From: Clytia hemisphaerica
Lineage: Eukaryota > Cnidaria > Hydrozoa > Leptothecata > Clytiidae
Length of the DNA: 64,000 bases
Assembly: GCA_902728285.1 (NCBI GenBank)
Contig: CACVBU010000520.1
Location: 187,405-251,404, forward strand
Reading direction: 5' to 3'
The notes beneath the pieces were generated by a model that worked only from the letters and a program-made list of their open reading frames with translations, was not told the DNA's origin and ran no database searches. Positions 54,501 through 62,799 of this stretch are shown in pieces. How positions within the stretch are numbered: position 1 is the first letter of the stretch; each line of letters opens with the position of its first letter. Both the position numbers and the translations under genes were made by a program.

Positions 54501-57483
54501 CTTCGGTAAAGATCCCGAAAAAGCAAAAGAAGAAAGATTGACCAAACTCAACCAACAAATCCGTGACGTAAGCCCTTCTTCTTTTCTCTCTTAGATACAG
54601 TATAGGCAACTCTCTTTAATTCGAACCTCTATTATTCGCATCTTCTTGTTATTCGAAACATAAAACATTGGTTCGAAAAATTGCATAAAGTCCTCTCCAC
54701 AATTCGAATGTTTCTCGTATTCGAAGAAAATTCCTGGCACCTTGAAAATCGAATTAGATTGAGGTAACTTTACAGTAAACTCTCTAATTCGAACTCTCCC
54801 TCTAATTCGAACAAAAACATTGGCCCCTCTCAGTTTTTTTTTTCTTCGTAATTAAAATCCTTCCCTAATTCGAACAAAAACTTTGGTATCTTGAAATTGA
54901 GTTGGAGAGAGATTACTGCTTTACAATCAACAGTGCTTTTTTGTCTTCTTCCTCGACTGAATAATCATTTTCATGGTGGCTTTACGAACGTACATTTTTA
55001 ATTTGCAACAAAGATTTTATTTCCATACGTTCTCAAAGGAAAACTGGGTTAGGGTGTTGTTGCAATACAAGTACTTTTCGAATGGATAAAACCCTGGACC
55101 AAGCTTTATCCAGCATCTTTGATCGGTGTTTTTTAAAAGTGATACCCATAGATTTATAAAGCCCAAAGGGCTAGATGGTGTACTTTTGCTGAAAAGTGTG
55201 CCGTGGTTAGGTAGGAAAGCCTACCTAGGTCACGCAACATCACAATAGCAACAATATTTTTGCCGATATTCACTTTTTTGCCTGCGATAGCTTAAAGCAC
55301 GACATTTAGCCCTTCGGGCATTCTAAATCTATGGTGGTACCCGCTAAGAAGCCAATGTGGTGTTACAATTTTTTCCTAACGACAAACGGCGCTTCATCAC
55401 TAGTGTGCAAGCAAAAGTAAATGCAGCGCTCTCGATGCGGGTACAAACTCCGATCAATTTGATTGAGAAGCTGCCTCCAGGATCTATATAAAAGTCAGTG
55501 GTTAAACCTTTCTCTTTCTTTCCTTTTCACTCACAGTTGACAGCGGAAGTCGAAACGCTGGCTAACAATCGAGCCAAAGCAGACGAAGACTTCAAAGCAG
55601 ACCTTGAGAGGTGGAACGCTAGCAAGAAAAGTGATATCAAAGCTCTTCTCATGGACCTCGCTGATAAACACATCAAATTCTATGAATCGGTAAGTTCATC
55701 GCTCACAGTTATATCAGATATGTTACCTTTGTTTAGCTTAGGCGTCCACTTACCAGACAAAACTTTAAAAGAATTTCCACTATTTTCCTGGGATATTTAA
55801 AAGAGTTTTTTCTCAAAGTACGGAAGATTTTGTGTTGAATAAGGAAACTGCCTAACTTTCCGAATCTCATTTTTCACCACCCAGAGTCCAAGTCTTCTTA
55901 AAACGGGAAGTGGAATCTTACCCCCAAACGACGGATCAATGTAAAAAAATTGGGTTGAATTCAATCTGTTTAAAATTGATATTTTTTGTGCTGTGCACTC
56001 GATACTTTACCCAAATGAAAAGAGTTTTATTCTGCATACTAACCTGTGTAATTATCGTTAGAAGAACTTTGAAACATCGCTGCGTGTCAGCTGGGTTACT
56101 TTACTCGACTACTCGCTCTTTGCAATATAAATTTCTCAATAACTGAGAACGAAATTGTGGCTTTGAGAACGATAACGTTTATAGTTTTTGTATTTGTTTT
56201 GGTTTCTACTCCTAGTACGAACAAAAATGTTTAGCATTGGATTATTAATTGGATAAATGAGCGCTTTGATATAGTGGTCATTGACCTTGGTTAGACAAGC
56301 TACTGAGGTTCGACATGGCTTGGCAGCAGGTTTTAGGTGTCCCCTAAGAATTCAGGTGACCCCTAAGATTTAGGTAACCCCTGGTTGCCAAATATTTTAG
56401 GTGACCCCTAAGCCAATGACACGTCAAATGTTTTTTGAAAATCCTTTTCATTCAAACAATCAAAGAAATACAATAGTTAGTTTAGCTTATTGCTAAATAG
56501 AATAAATGCCCTAAGAAATAGGAAATAAGCTAAGTATTCCAGATTATCAAGGTTTTGTAAGTCAGGATGCAAATCCTTTGCCAGACAGATTTTTTTATCT
56601 AAGTAATATATACAGATAATATATTGGAATACAAAATTTTCAGTTTTTGGGCATTGCTTAGATTGGGCGGTTCAAGTTATGGTCCATTACCCCCCTGTGA
56701 ACGACATGGATTATTCGTAACAATTTACTTTTGAAAAACTTAAGGATTTCCGGATTAACATTCAAGATTTCTTACGGGAATATCTTGAATTTTTCGAAAC
56801 TTGGCAAGAAAATAGAGCAAATTTTATGGATTTTCCAATACATATGACTAAATAATGAGGAAAAATCCTGGATTCTCCGAAACCTTTTTCAAACTTCTCA
56901 GGATTTCCAAGTGAAAAAAAAAATCCCAAAAACCCTGTCGTCCACAACTGTGGTAATGGTTTTTTTCTGGAACTGCCCATTAAAATATAAGATGAGAAAG
57001 TGCCAACCTATGGTCTGGTAGGCTGCTTATGATGAAAAACAAGCTCAGAAAAAAATCACCAAACATAGAATCTAGCCCCCAGGCAGGTCCATTTGAAAAA
57101 ATTTAGGTGACCCCTAACATGGTTAGTGCCCCCTAGCCACAGGCCAAAATCAGGTACCAATTGCTGTTTGACCTTTTAGCCCCCCCCCATCAGGCCAGGG
57201 GGGGTTCCAGCCATGTTCGATTCCCACTGAACCTTCGCCCGTGTGCAATGTGAGTGGAATTGGGTAGTCATTCCAAGCTGGCGCTCATTGACAGTGTCTA
57301 TAGTTGCGAAAATGGGCCTCACAGCTTCCCGAAACTCAACCAAATGAAATGTGATTTATCTTTTAGCAGCAGATTAAACGATGTTCTTCTTTCTTCTTTT
57401 TTTGCTCGCAGAACATCGCGGCATGGCAAGGCTCACTTGAAGTGATCGGCAAACCACGAAAAATGCCCGCAAATATGGAATGA
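30516..57483 (+). CDS. SNX30: Sorting nexin of the SNX7/SNX30 group (11 exons)
   Basis: Exons: 30516-30671, 42561-42773, 42970-43080, 43531-43698, 44396-44591, 45851-45981, 46769-46837, 54068-54154, 54466-54567, 55537-55689, 57412-57483. All phases agree: 485 residues. Residues about 100-215 are a PX domain ([50 protein letters not shown]) with the wording of vertebrate SNX7/SNX30. The basic RRRY patch is the part that contacts phosphatidylinositol 3-phosphate. The rest is a helical BAR-like region ending FKADLERWN...[19 protein letters not shown], again SNX7/30-like, though [20 protein letters not shown] resembles SNX4. Relatives form heterodimers on endosomes and act in recycling and autophagy. 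The acidic N-terminus carries two NPF motifs (residues 7-9 and 21-23), ligands for EH domains. Intron 1 (11.9 kb) contains a large transposon, intron 7 (7.2 kb) a whole antisense gene. SNX7 against SNX30 cannot be decided, so the symbol is provisional. Confidence 0.93.
30804..30982. mobile_element. Near-perfect palindromic MITE, family G (G1), TA TSD
   Basis: The arms start GACCTTTTTTCAAAGAGG and converge almost without mismatch (AATAATTATGTAGTCCAGC, ATGCATAATTA) to a small AT loop. Flanked by TA (30802-30803, 30983-30984). 179 bp. It sits about 130 bases inside SNX intron 1, close to the promoter. Confidence 0.8.
31131..33318. other. Left interior of P, no gene recognised
   Basis: Contains a worn family C half-element whose right end (CCACCGGG...CACAGGGGTGT) finishes at 33247 in plus orientation, facing the inverted copy C2. 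Other frames (32175-32420, 32768-33262 minus) resemble nothing known; the latter runs through the family C relic. Confidence 0.4.
33319..33583. mobile_element. Family C element (C2), inverted relative to C1, TSD AATATA
   Basis: Ends ACACCCCTGTGTCACAG and, as complement, ACACCCCTGTCTCAGTG, with AATATA on both sides (33313-33318, 33584-33589). The interior matches the complement of C1 closely, including CTATTGTTTCCAGCTCG and TGGTTTTGGAGTGCAATT. Confidence 0.85.
33584..35765. other. Middle of P, short coding-like stretches of unknown origin
   Basis: A 41-codon frame from ATG 33615 ([14 protein letters not shown]...) and a frame at 33958-34155 have plausible composition but no family match. TGATCAGCCGCCAA occurs at 33918 and 34890 in the same orientation. 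Four GCCCAAG(C/A)CCTG units are tandem at about 35318-35400. Confidence 0.35.
35766..36280 (+). pseudogene. Unrecognised two-exon coding stretch inside P, apparently cut by another element
   Basis: Exon 35766-35853 ([20 protein letters not shown]...) ends at a good GTAAGC donor. A 59-base intron would join it in phase to 35913 ([19 protein letters not shown]...), which stays open to 36280. However, the inverted-repeat terminus of the 3.1-kb element at 36126-39202 lies inside that frame, so codons after about 36125 belong to the intruder. The basic, tryptophan-rich text matches no family I know. It could be part of a transposase or accessory gene of P, or chance. Confidence 0.25.
36826..37059. 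mobile_element. Family C element (C3), diverged
   Basis: Starts ACACCCCTGTGTCAACTC and ends CCACCGGGGCTGTGTGAAAC followed by ATGGGTGT. Same internal order as C2. The flanking hexamers no longer match. Confidence 0.65.
37060..39165. other. Interior of element L, no gene recognised
   Basis: Includes a coding-like stretch after a TTGATTTAG acceptor-like site at 37363 ([19 protein letters not shown], from ATG 37387) with coiled-coil composition but no extension. Two family C termini lie at 37741-37840. The rest is featureless AT-rich sequence. Confidence 0.35.
39942..40643. mobile_element. Family G-like element (G2), TA TSD
   Basis: Ends GACCTTTTTGCCTTTCCATC and GACCTTTTCGCCTTTCCATC (right complement), continuing TGCCATATTGAATTGTA / CGCCATCTTGAATTGTA. 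Flanked by TA. About 50-bp terminal repeats, non-coding. A short frame starting inside the right terminus (ATG 40618) is a by-product of the repeat. Confidence 0.75.
40990..41480. other. SNX intron 1, nothing recognised
   Basis: Unique AT-rich sequence with a T-rich run at 41068-41100; no repeats or frames of note. Confidence 0.35.
41491..41913. mobile_element. Foldback MITE with ~200-bp arms, TA TSD
   Basis: The arms begin CCGGGTGCCTCAGAAAAA and share TTTGGACGTTTGGCGAGCCA, GACTCAAAACCACTTTTATT-type and GTTGCCAAGTTATAAGCTTT-type blocks nearly to the centre. TA lies at 41489-41490 and 41914-41915. Confidence 0.8.
43726..43898. mobile_element. Hairpin MITE, family H, TA TSD (SNX intron 4)
   Basis: The arms GACTTTATCGGAGTTTTTTA and GATCTTATCAGAGTTTTTGA (right complement) continue through GCGATGCATTGTGGGATT-type and CGGGAGTATTACAATAGA to a short loop. 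TA on both sides. It starts only 27 bases after the exon 4 donor at 43698. Confidence 0.8.
44592..45850. other. SNX intron 5
   Basis: Holds a direct repeat of GAGATAACCATGCTA and CTCTTGAGCA (near 44610 and 44747) around a (GTCTGTTT)n tract at 44690-44735, and an inverted repeat at 45315-45449. No coding signal. Confidence 0.4.
45315..45449. mobile_element. Hairpin MITE (ATATTCGAC arms)
   Basis: ATATTCGACTTGAAAAATCG at the left mirrors TCGGATATCAAAAC and CGACAAGAAAAATCGGATAT on the right complement. The inner stem is GATATTCGAC / GTCGAATATC. 135 bp. Confidence 0.6.
45982..46768. other. SNX intron 6, nothing recognised
   Basis: Has a G run near 46120 and AGGTCCCA/TAGCCCCCA phrases at 46318-46620 loosely resembling those in intron 10. 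No frame or terminal repeat. Confidence 0.35.
47511..47516 (-). terminator. Poly(A) signal of the nested antisense gene
   Basis: AATAAA on the minus strand, about 25 bases past the TAA stop at 47542, giving a very short 3' UTR. Confidence 0.55.
47542..52679 (-). CDS. Unrecognised 952-residue repeat-helix protein, nested antisense in SNX intron 7 (5 exons)
   Basis: Exons 52679-51358, 50906-50012, 49571-49402, 48628-48283, 47667-47542 have GT..AG borders and agreeing phases, no frameshift, and an AATAAA just past the stop. The protein is charged and probably mostly disordered. Residues 40-110 are an S/T/P/K-rich basic tract (SPRTKS-type repeats). NPF motifs sit at 153-155 and 181-183. A short helix with the pattern (E/D)KIxxExxxxxxREKELKK recurs near residues 16-31, 345-364, 412-432, 475-498 and 532-554, with a related [18 protein letters not shown] helix in exon 3. 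Exon 4 ends in a Q/N-rich tract and exon 5 in [13 protein letters not shown]. The repeated helix resembles the IExEIxxxxEREEELRxxRG helices of AKAP2/MISP-type cytoskeletal proteins, but that is only pattern similarity. No membrane segment or enzyme motif. Function unknown; a scaffold role in endocytosis or actin would fit the NPF motifs. Confidence 0.85.
48747..49362. repeat. Family Q repeat (Q2), split by a hAT-type MITE
   Basis: Begins CTACAATCATGGTCGTAATA, matches Q1 (16966-17306) through GTAAGTGCTCTAAAGTAGGT and AGAGTTTTAAC, is interrupted by D3, then resumes GTTTTAACTCTGAATTTTAA, GGATCTGAGGATCCAAAAGT and TTTCTCGCTCGAATTCC. It lies in the intron between exons 3 and 4 of the nested gene. 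Confidence 0.7.
48857..49131. mobile_element. hAT-type MITE, family D (D3), perfect 8-bp TSD GTTTTAAC
   Basis: GTTTTAAC lies at 48849-48856 and 49132-49139. Both ends read CATTGAGTTTCAAGCCCGAA inward, followed by AGCCCGAAGGGCT hairpins. It is in the same orientation as D2. The empty target is visible in Q1. Confidence 0.9.
52680..53640. other. Upstream region of the nested gene, in SNX intron 7
   Basis: Presumed 5' flank of the antisense gene. AT-rich with a CCAAT-type run near 53000-53075 (three GATTGGT words, i.e. ACCAATC on the minus strand, 53030-53070), which could be promoter elements. No other feature. Confidence 0.35.
53647..53904. mobile_element. Family F MITE (F2), clean copy, TA TSD
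   Basis: Terminal repeats CCTTAAAGGAAGAAATTTTG are perfect inverses, flanked by TA. The interior contains GGCGGATTTGGCGGATTTG and AATTAAATTCCCGCCAAA words, one of them repeated three times. 258 bp. Confidence 0.8.
54598..54927. repeat. Two adjacent pogo-like inverted-repeat fragments (AATTCGAA boxes)
   Basis: TACAGTATAGGCAACTCTCT...TAATTCGAAC starts a segment whose other end is the complement of TTACCTCAATCTAATTCGA; a second unit starts at TACAGTAAACTCTCTAATTC. CAGT-beginning termini with AATTCGAAC boxes are typical of pogo/Tigger-like elements. A similar terminus is seen at 49794 and similar boxes at 21490-21570. Boundaries are approximate. Confidence 0.4.
55147..55333. mobile_element. Diverged family D MITE (D4)
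   Basis: Ends CATAGATTTATAAAGCCCAA and CATAGATTTAGAATGCCCGA (right complement) with AGCCC(A/G)AAGGGCT hairpins. Flanks GTGATACC / GTGGTACC are a 7-of-8 target duplication. The interior differs from D1-D3. Confidence 0.7.
55690..57411. other. SNX intron 10
   Basis: Contains several TAGGTGACCCCTAA words (56329-56412 and again 57110-57140) and a C run near 57180. A plus frame at 55910-56146 resembles nothing. No element ends identified. Confidence 0.4.
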
Positions 57484-57750
57484 TTGGATGAACGTTTCGA
57501 ATGCTGACGTTATGCCGTCGAAATGAGCGCAAACAACGTTAAGTGTACAGGTTTCACGGCAAGAAATGATAGAATAGTTTAATTTTAACCTTTTTTAATT
57601 GCCTTTATTTTTGTAGGGATTTTTTTTAAGTAGAATGCCACTGATCTCTATCTTATCCACTATCATTTATGAGGGTGAATACGACACGGGGGTGAGCGAT
57701 CCAGTGGAGTAAAGATATAGATCAGTGACAGAAAGTCATTTTGTATGTAC
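57484..57750 (+). other. 3' flank / 3' UTR of the sorting nexin gene
   Basis: Follows the TGA at 57481-57483. No consensus AATAAA within the first several hundred bases, so the cleavage site cannot be placed. Confidence 0.35.
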
Positions 57751-57845
57751 CCAGCTGGCACACAACGTTGTTTTAACGTTCAAATAACGTTACTTGGACG
57801 TTATGAATGTCACATGGACGTTGTTTTGACGTTGTGTGCCGTCTT
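57751..57845. mobile_element. Family E mini-palindrome (AACGTT boxes), clean copy
   Basis: GGCACACAACGTTGTTTTAA at the left and GGCACACAACGTCAAAACAA on the right complement, with AACGTT/TGGACGTT boxes about every 12-15 bases between. Confidence 0.65.
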
Positions 57846-57907
57846 GGTAAGACTTTGAATATGTAATGTCTCCCATGTCGTACTCCAACTCCATTCACTC
57901 TTACATT

Positions 57908-57913
57908 GATTGG

Positions 57914-57987
<74 letters not shown>
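57908..57987. repeat. (TTGA)n microsatellite
   Basis: About 20 units of the tetranucleotide TTGA/GATT. A shorter tract of the same unit lies at about 59400-59425. Confidence 0.9.
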
Positions 57988-58190
57988 CACACATTCATTT
58001 GCATGACATTTCATCGGGGGTTTTCGTCTTATTTTTCTTACAAATAACAATTATTGTAATTTTTTTGGAATTAGAAAATGGAATTTTTCTTTGTATTTAT
58101 TTATAAAGGAAAATAAGAATCTTTTGTTAAAAAAGAAAAATTGCATTTCATTGACACTTGCTGTGTGGGCCTCTACACCCTTTGGTTCAA

Positions 58191-58382
58191 TACACCTTTT
58201 CGACCGTAGTCGCGCGGTCAGGCGCGTGCCACTTTTATCCCACTAAACTCGATCCAATCCTTTTTTGACACAATTTTCTATTGTCTATAGGTGCGAAAAA
58301 AGGACTGGGACGGTTTTAGTGGGATAAAGCGGACAAAAAAATGCCCGCGCGGCAATTGGCGACTACGGTCGAAAAGGTGTAT
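58191..58382. mobile_element. GC-rich hairpin MITE
   Basis: The arms TACACCTTTTCGACCGTAGT and the complement of ACTACGGTCGAAAAGGTGTA match perfectly. Further in, TTTATCCCACTAAA mirrors TTTAGTGGGATAAA, then TCC(A/C)(A/G)TCCTTTTTT. Loop CTATTGTCTATAGG. Confidence 0.75.
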
Positions 58383-58946
58383 ACAAATAGAAACTAAAAA
58401 GGACTACACGTACGTTTTTTATAAGAACAAACTATTTAAGAGCACATGGCTTCGTTGGCCAAAATATTAAGAGCAGGTTAATAACATTTTAAGGCTTTGC
58501 GGAATCCAAATTACCCGATTTCCTTGGAAAATAGACAAAACTAAAAGAGTTTTTTTGATGTTCGTGTTATAAAACTAGTACATAGCTTACACTAACATGC
58601 CACCGCAGCAATATAATATTTAAAGAATTCTATAATAAATTGTATAATCATAACAATGTCAATTGCAAGATTATAAGAAATGCATGGGGACAAAAAAATA
58701 GTAAGTAACTACACGTTTGGTTAAACGAAGAAATAAAAGATTTTCTTTTTTCCTGAAAATAATAACAATAACACTCCATCTAAATAAATAAAAACGATGG
58801 CCTAGTTATAATTAAGGTTTCGACGAAGACATGAAAAAATCTAATTAAAAAGAAATGACTCTTATGTTTTGCAAGCTAAAGTTTATTCCACTTAAATTGG
58901 CATTCATTTTTGCTATCATGTGGAAACCATATCAGAGTAATTAGAC

Positions 58947-59203
58947 TACTCGAGTACCTAATAAACGTACAGTAGCGAATAAACGTACACGAAAATGGAG
59001 GCATGCAAACCTAATTGAAGGATCTTTTTAATGAGGTTAGGGGGTAAATATTGGGTAATTTGCTTTCTTTTGACGAGTAGAACAAATCTCAAAAGTCAAA
59101 GATGGATATTTATCATTAGAAACAAAAGTAGGCACTTGAAATTGAGGAAAATTTTTGTTAAAATTAATAAACGTACATGTACGTTTATTAGATACCCGAG
59201 AGT
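58947..59203. mobile_element. Family N element (N1)
   Basis: Left TACTCGAGTACCTAATAAAC, right complement TACTCTCGGGTATCTAATAA, each followed by an ACGTAC box; ACGTAC repeats near 58980 and in the palindrome ACGTACATGTACGT near 59171. Confidence 0.6.
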
Positions 59204-61180
59204 ATCTTCCTTGAGAGTGGTTTGTGTACATGGTAGCAAAACAAACTTCCAATTTACATGGAATAGATTTTAAACGTAAGACGGGTTCAAGAAACGAGCT
59301 TGTCGGAACAGGTTGACGAGATAAAGCTTTTAATGCTTTAAAGATTGAAACATAAAAAATAATCAGGAATAATTAATTGATTTGATTATTGATTGATTTA
59401 ATTACTGATTGATTGATTGATTGATTCTCTATTGCTACTTTGCCTAATAAACAATAGTCAAGAGGATACTGTGGATAAAATTTATCAAAAAGTTCTGCGC
59501 CATCTTAAATAGGGCGAAATAGAAACCAATCCTAGCTAAGGCCCGGACTCCACTCGCTTACGCTTTGATTGTACTTCTCAAGCAAAATCTTTTATGTTGT
59601 TGGTCAAAAGAAAAATAAAGATATGCCATTGTGGTCCATTCAGACGTACAGTCGAGAAAAGTTGAAATGCGCCTAATTTTTTTAAAAGTGCATAGTACTT
59701 TTTCATGATGCAATCTTTTCTCCAAACTAAAAGCTGATTGAATCCATTAAGATGATCGCAGCGCAGACAATGAAGAGATGTGCCTTCAGGAAGCTAGACT
59801 TTTTGAGTTTATAGCTATATACTTTCACTTTATGGTGTTTCTGTATGACTGTCTGTGTGCCTAGTCTAACCACCGTTAAATGCCTTCGGGAAGGTCCCTC
59901 CTAACTTGGAAAGCCAGAATTGGAGCTATTTCACCAAACTACTGGAGCGCAAGTTATTACGTAGGCTATCACAACTGAAAAAGTTGAATGTATGCGCCTA
60001 TACAAACTTTTTTCAGGTTTTCCAAATAGATTTACCACACTGAACAAACAGTGAAAACACTCTAAGTGAGGTAAATCTATTTTGAAGACCAAAAAAAAAG
60101 TTTGTTTACATCGATTCACATTCAATTTTGGATTCATATGCTACATTCTACTTTTTTGTACTTTGCCGGCATCTTGTTTTACAGAGTTAAGAAAGATATT
60201 CCCGAGTTACGACCATATAATGGTCTTTAAAGCTTAAGAAGCTCTATAAACAATAAAGGTAGTTATTAATAAAATAACAGACAGACAATATAAATTACAG
60301 TTTGATAAGTTTGAACAAAAATATCAACAAAATGTACATTTGAAAACTTGAGCAAATTTCTTTAAAGATTCCCGAAAAAGAATTGAAATCATTGCTGAAA
60401 TGAACTTCTGACTAAATTACAGTATTTATTCAGTTTTAAAGACAAGAAACAAAATTAGACATACAAAACACACTTTTTTTCCATTCAATGAATCGAATCA
60501 GCTCATCATCATAACCAGTCTGCCATTTTGTTTGTTTTGATTTGCAAAAGTAATATTGTAATCCTTGTTATGGTGTAATTATATACTTTTTCTATAATTT
60601 GCATTTATAACACTCGCTTCAGCTTTTCAATCCTAAATCAAAACTAATGAAATGCAATATATAATAATGGTAATAGAATATAACGTAATATGAAAATGTG
60701 TATAACATTTACCGCTGTATAATTTACCGCCATATTTTTGCGGAACACTTAATTGGCCGGAACATACAATACGAACAAACGCGCGCGCAAAGATTCGAGA
60801 TTCCTGTCCAATATCCTTGCGTGAAGCTATGAAGGCCTCCTCACTCGCTACGCTCGTTGCGGGGGCAAAAACGTGTTTGTCAATGTGGAGAGCACAAATT
60901 TTATAGCTGCCTGTAGCCAATTGATTTATTCAAAGTTTGAAAAATTTTGTACAATTTCGGGGATTTTGGTAATCTGACTGTACGAGCATTATCAATCCGC
61001 AGCCTGGGGGGTGGAGACAAAACGCAGAACGGCGGAATGCCGGAATGCCGGAACCGGAATAGCTGTTCCGGCCGGAATAGCTATTCCGCGGAATATGATT
61101 TTTTTTTATATTTTTAATTTCGCTTAGCGAAAGTATTACGATCAGCGTTCGTGGGTCGCGGGTCGGAAAATTTTTTTGCG
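59204..61180. other. Gene-poor stretch before the Helitron
   Basis: No frame longer than about 95 codons and none resembling a protein family. A cluster of CCGGAAT / GGAATAGCTNTTCCG words at 61031-61092 forms local dyads. Otherwise featureless. Confidence 0.4.
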
Positions 61181-61190
61181 AAATCGAAAG

Positions 61191-61266
61191 TAAAGTATCG
61201 GTGGACTAACTCTCTTAAATATTTTGTAATTGTAAAGTATCGGTGGACTAACTCTCTTAAATATTT
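61191..61266 (+). repeat. Tandem pair, TAAAGTATCGGTGGACTAAC unit
   Basis: Two ~35-bp copies (61191-61225 and 61232-61266) are identical through TAACTCTCTTAAATATTT. It may belong to the 5' region of the Helitron-type element. Confidence 0.7.
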
Positions 61267-61689
61267 AGTGATTTTTTAATATGGGGCGCCATTATGTGAA
61301 AATAATATTGTAAGAACGGCGCCTTAAAAGCGATAGAAAGCAAAGGTAAAAGCAGTTTTAACTGGTTTCTAACTGTCTGAAGAAGCCCGAAGAGAAGTCC
61401 AAGTTGTAAGTACTTTGTATCTTTTTGTCTGTAGGAAAATAGCATTCATAGCTGTGAGGTTATTTTCTGTGTTTTAGCTATATTTTGCTTCTCAGATCCA
61501 TCCAGTTTAATTATTGGACTGGTTCTGTTTTAGAAGTTGTTTTTTTTTATTTTTGCCCTTCAGATTTATCTGAATCTGATTGAGGCAGCTTTTTTTTCGC
61601 CCTTCAGATTTATGCACTACGGGCCACTGAATCTGATTGAGGCACCCCGTGGCCAGGGCAGGTTGTCATCCTGTGCCTGCGACCGTACA

Positions 61690-61834
61690 AGCTGCATTGT
61701 CAGCTCTTACAAACCAAAGCTGCATTGTCAGCTCGATTACAAACCAAAGCTGCGCTGTCAGCTCTTACAAGTCAACTCAAAGCTGCGCTGTCAGCTCTTA
61801 CAAACCAAAGCTGCGCTGTCAGCTCTTACAAATA
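61690..61834 (+). repeat. Five tandem 28-32-bp units upstream of the Helitron ORF
   Basis: Each unit reads AGCTGC(A/G)(T/C)TGTCAGCTC followed by TTACAAACCAA, with small variations. The array ends 60 bases before the first ATG at 61894. Immediately upstream, a CCCTTCAGATTTAT...CTGAATCTGATTGAGGCA segment is also duplicated (61557-61588 and 61600-61644). Position suggests a promoter or 5' UTR array. Confidence 0.75.
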
Positions 61835-61893
61835 TCTAATTGCTGTATATAAGTTCATAATAATTTTGTAGTGCTAATTTTTAAAGTGTAAAA

Positions 61894-62793
61894 ATGATAT
61901 CCATTGAGTCATATCGTTCACGTATAGGATGTTTTGCTTTTACAGCTCAGAGAAATGTTAAAGGTATTTCTAAATCTATTGTTATTGGTTCAGAACTTTC
62001 CAATGATGCTTTTTCTAAACTATTGAGACCAGTTCGCTTTGTAGCACTTTTAACAATCCTTTTTTTTGCAATTCCAAAATCATACGAGATAACGTTTTAT
62101 GAAACACCACTGGATTTTTTGCATCTTTCAAAAAATGGTATATTTGTTAGATATCCCAATGTGACGCATAATTTAGGAGATCCAAATCTTACTTTTCTTA
62201 AAGTTAATTACACACTTTTATTATCAGGAGATATAGAACTCAATCCAGGTCCAAACACTGTAGAAATTAAAAGTGTGCAAGGGTCTTTTCATCAGGGAAA
62301 TTTGGAAAGGTTTGGTGAGACTGCAGGCATACAATGTTCGTCAAATTGTTTTTTTGCTATTTGTTATGCGCAACTTAGAAAATTATCATTGTGGAAGACT
62401 CATGATTTGGATTACGTTTTACATCAAGGTGATCTGAATTTCAAAAAACTTGGCATCACTGGGCAGTCCCCTTATATTGAAGAGTTTTCAAAAACAATTG
62501 AAATAGGAAAAGGAAATAGTACTTGTACACTAGATTTCAATATTTTTGAAGGTTACTTTGTGACCGGAGATAATATTTCAGTAAATTTTATCAGTGAAGA
62601 AATCCTTATGCAGCACTCTGGTGCAGTTTTAGTAATTTCTGGTAATTGTTTAGGTGTGATGCACTACAACAAAAAATATTTTCTTTTTGATTCACACAGT
62701 AGAGACTCAACAGGACGTCAAGTTCCTGGAGATGTTGGCAAGTCAGTACTTTTGGAATTTCACCATGTAAATGAAATCAAGCAGCACACATAA
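61894..62793 (+). CDS. Helitron ORF N-terminus: hydrophobic leader, 2A ribosome-skip motif, C76-like cysteine protease
   Basis: 299 codons from ATG 61894. Residues 48-64 are a hydrophobic segment (VRFVALLTILFFAIP). Residues 113-120 read DIELNPGP, the complete D(V/I)ExNPGP 2A consensus, at nucleotides 62230-62253; in known 2A peptides the ribosome skips the last Gly-Pro bond, so a ~119-residue leader would be released. Residues about 130-290 resemble the ubiquitin-type cysteine protease domain found in transposon proteins and related to peptidase C76. HQGNLERFGETAGIQC gives the probable nucleophile Cys148 with Gln147 (oxyanion hole), and FLFDSHSR (Asp266, His268) the D-x-H pair. Stop TAA at 62791 follows a CACACA run; the next frame continues with sensible residues, so this is a frameshift and not a natural end. 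Confidence 0.7.
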   Translation: MISIESYRSRIGCFAFTAQRNVKGISKSIVIGSELSNDAFSKLLRPVRFVALLTILFFAIPKSYEITFYETPLDFLHLSKNGIFVRYPNVTHNLGDPNLTFLKVNYTLLLSGDIELNPGPNTVEIKSVQGSFHQGNLERFGETAGIQCSSNCFFAICYAQLRKLSLWKTHDLDYVLHQGDLNFKKLGITGQSPYIEEFSKTIEIGKGNSTCTLDFNIFEGYFVTGDNISVNFISEEILMQHSGAVLVISGNCLGVMHYNKKYFLFDSHSRDSTGRQVPGDVGKSVLLEFHHVNEIKQHT

Positions 62794-62799
62794 GATCTG

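Noticed and set aside
57908-57987. Peptide of repeated SINQ units and possible CRISPR-like regular repeat
   Set aside because: A simple tetranucleotide microsatellite; no spacers.
60633-60920. Minus-strand 95-codon frame
   Set aside because: No family resemblance, no splice-site support, and ordinary AT-rich sequence over half its length.
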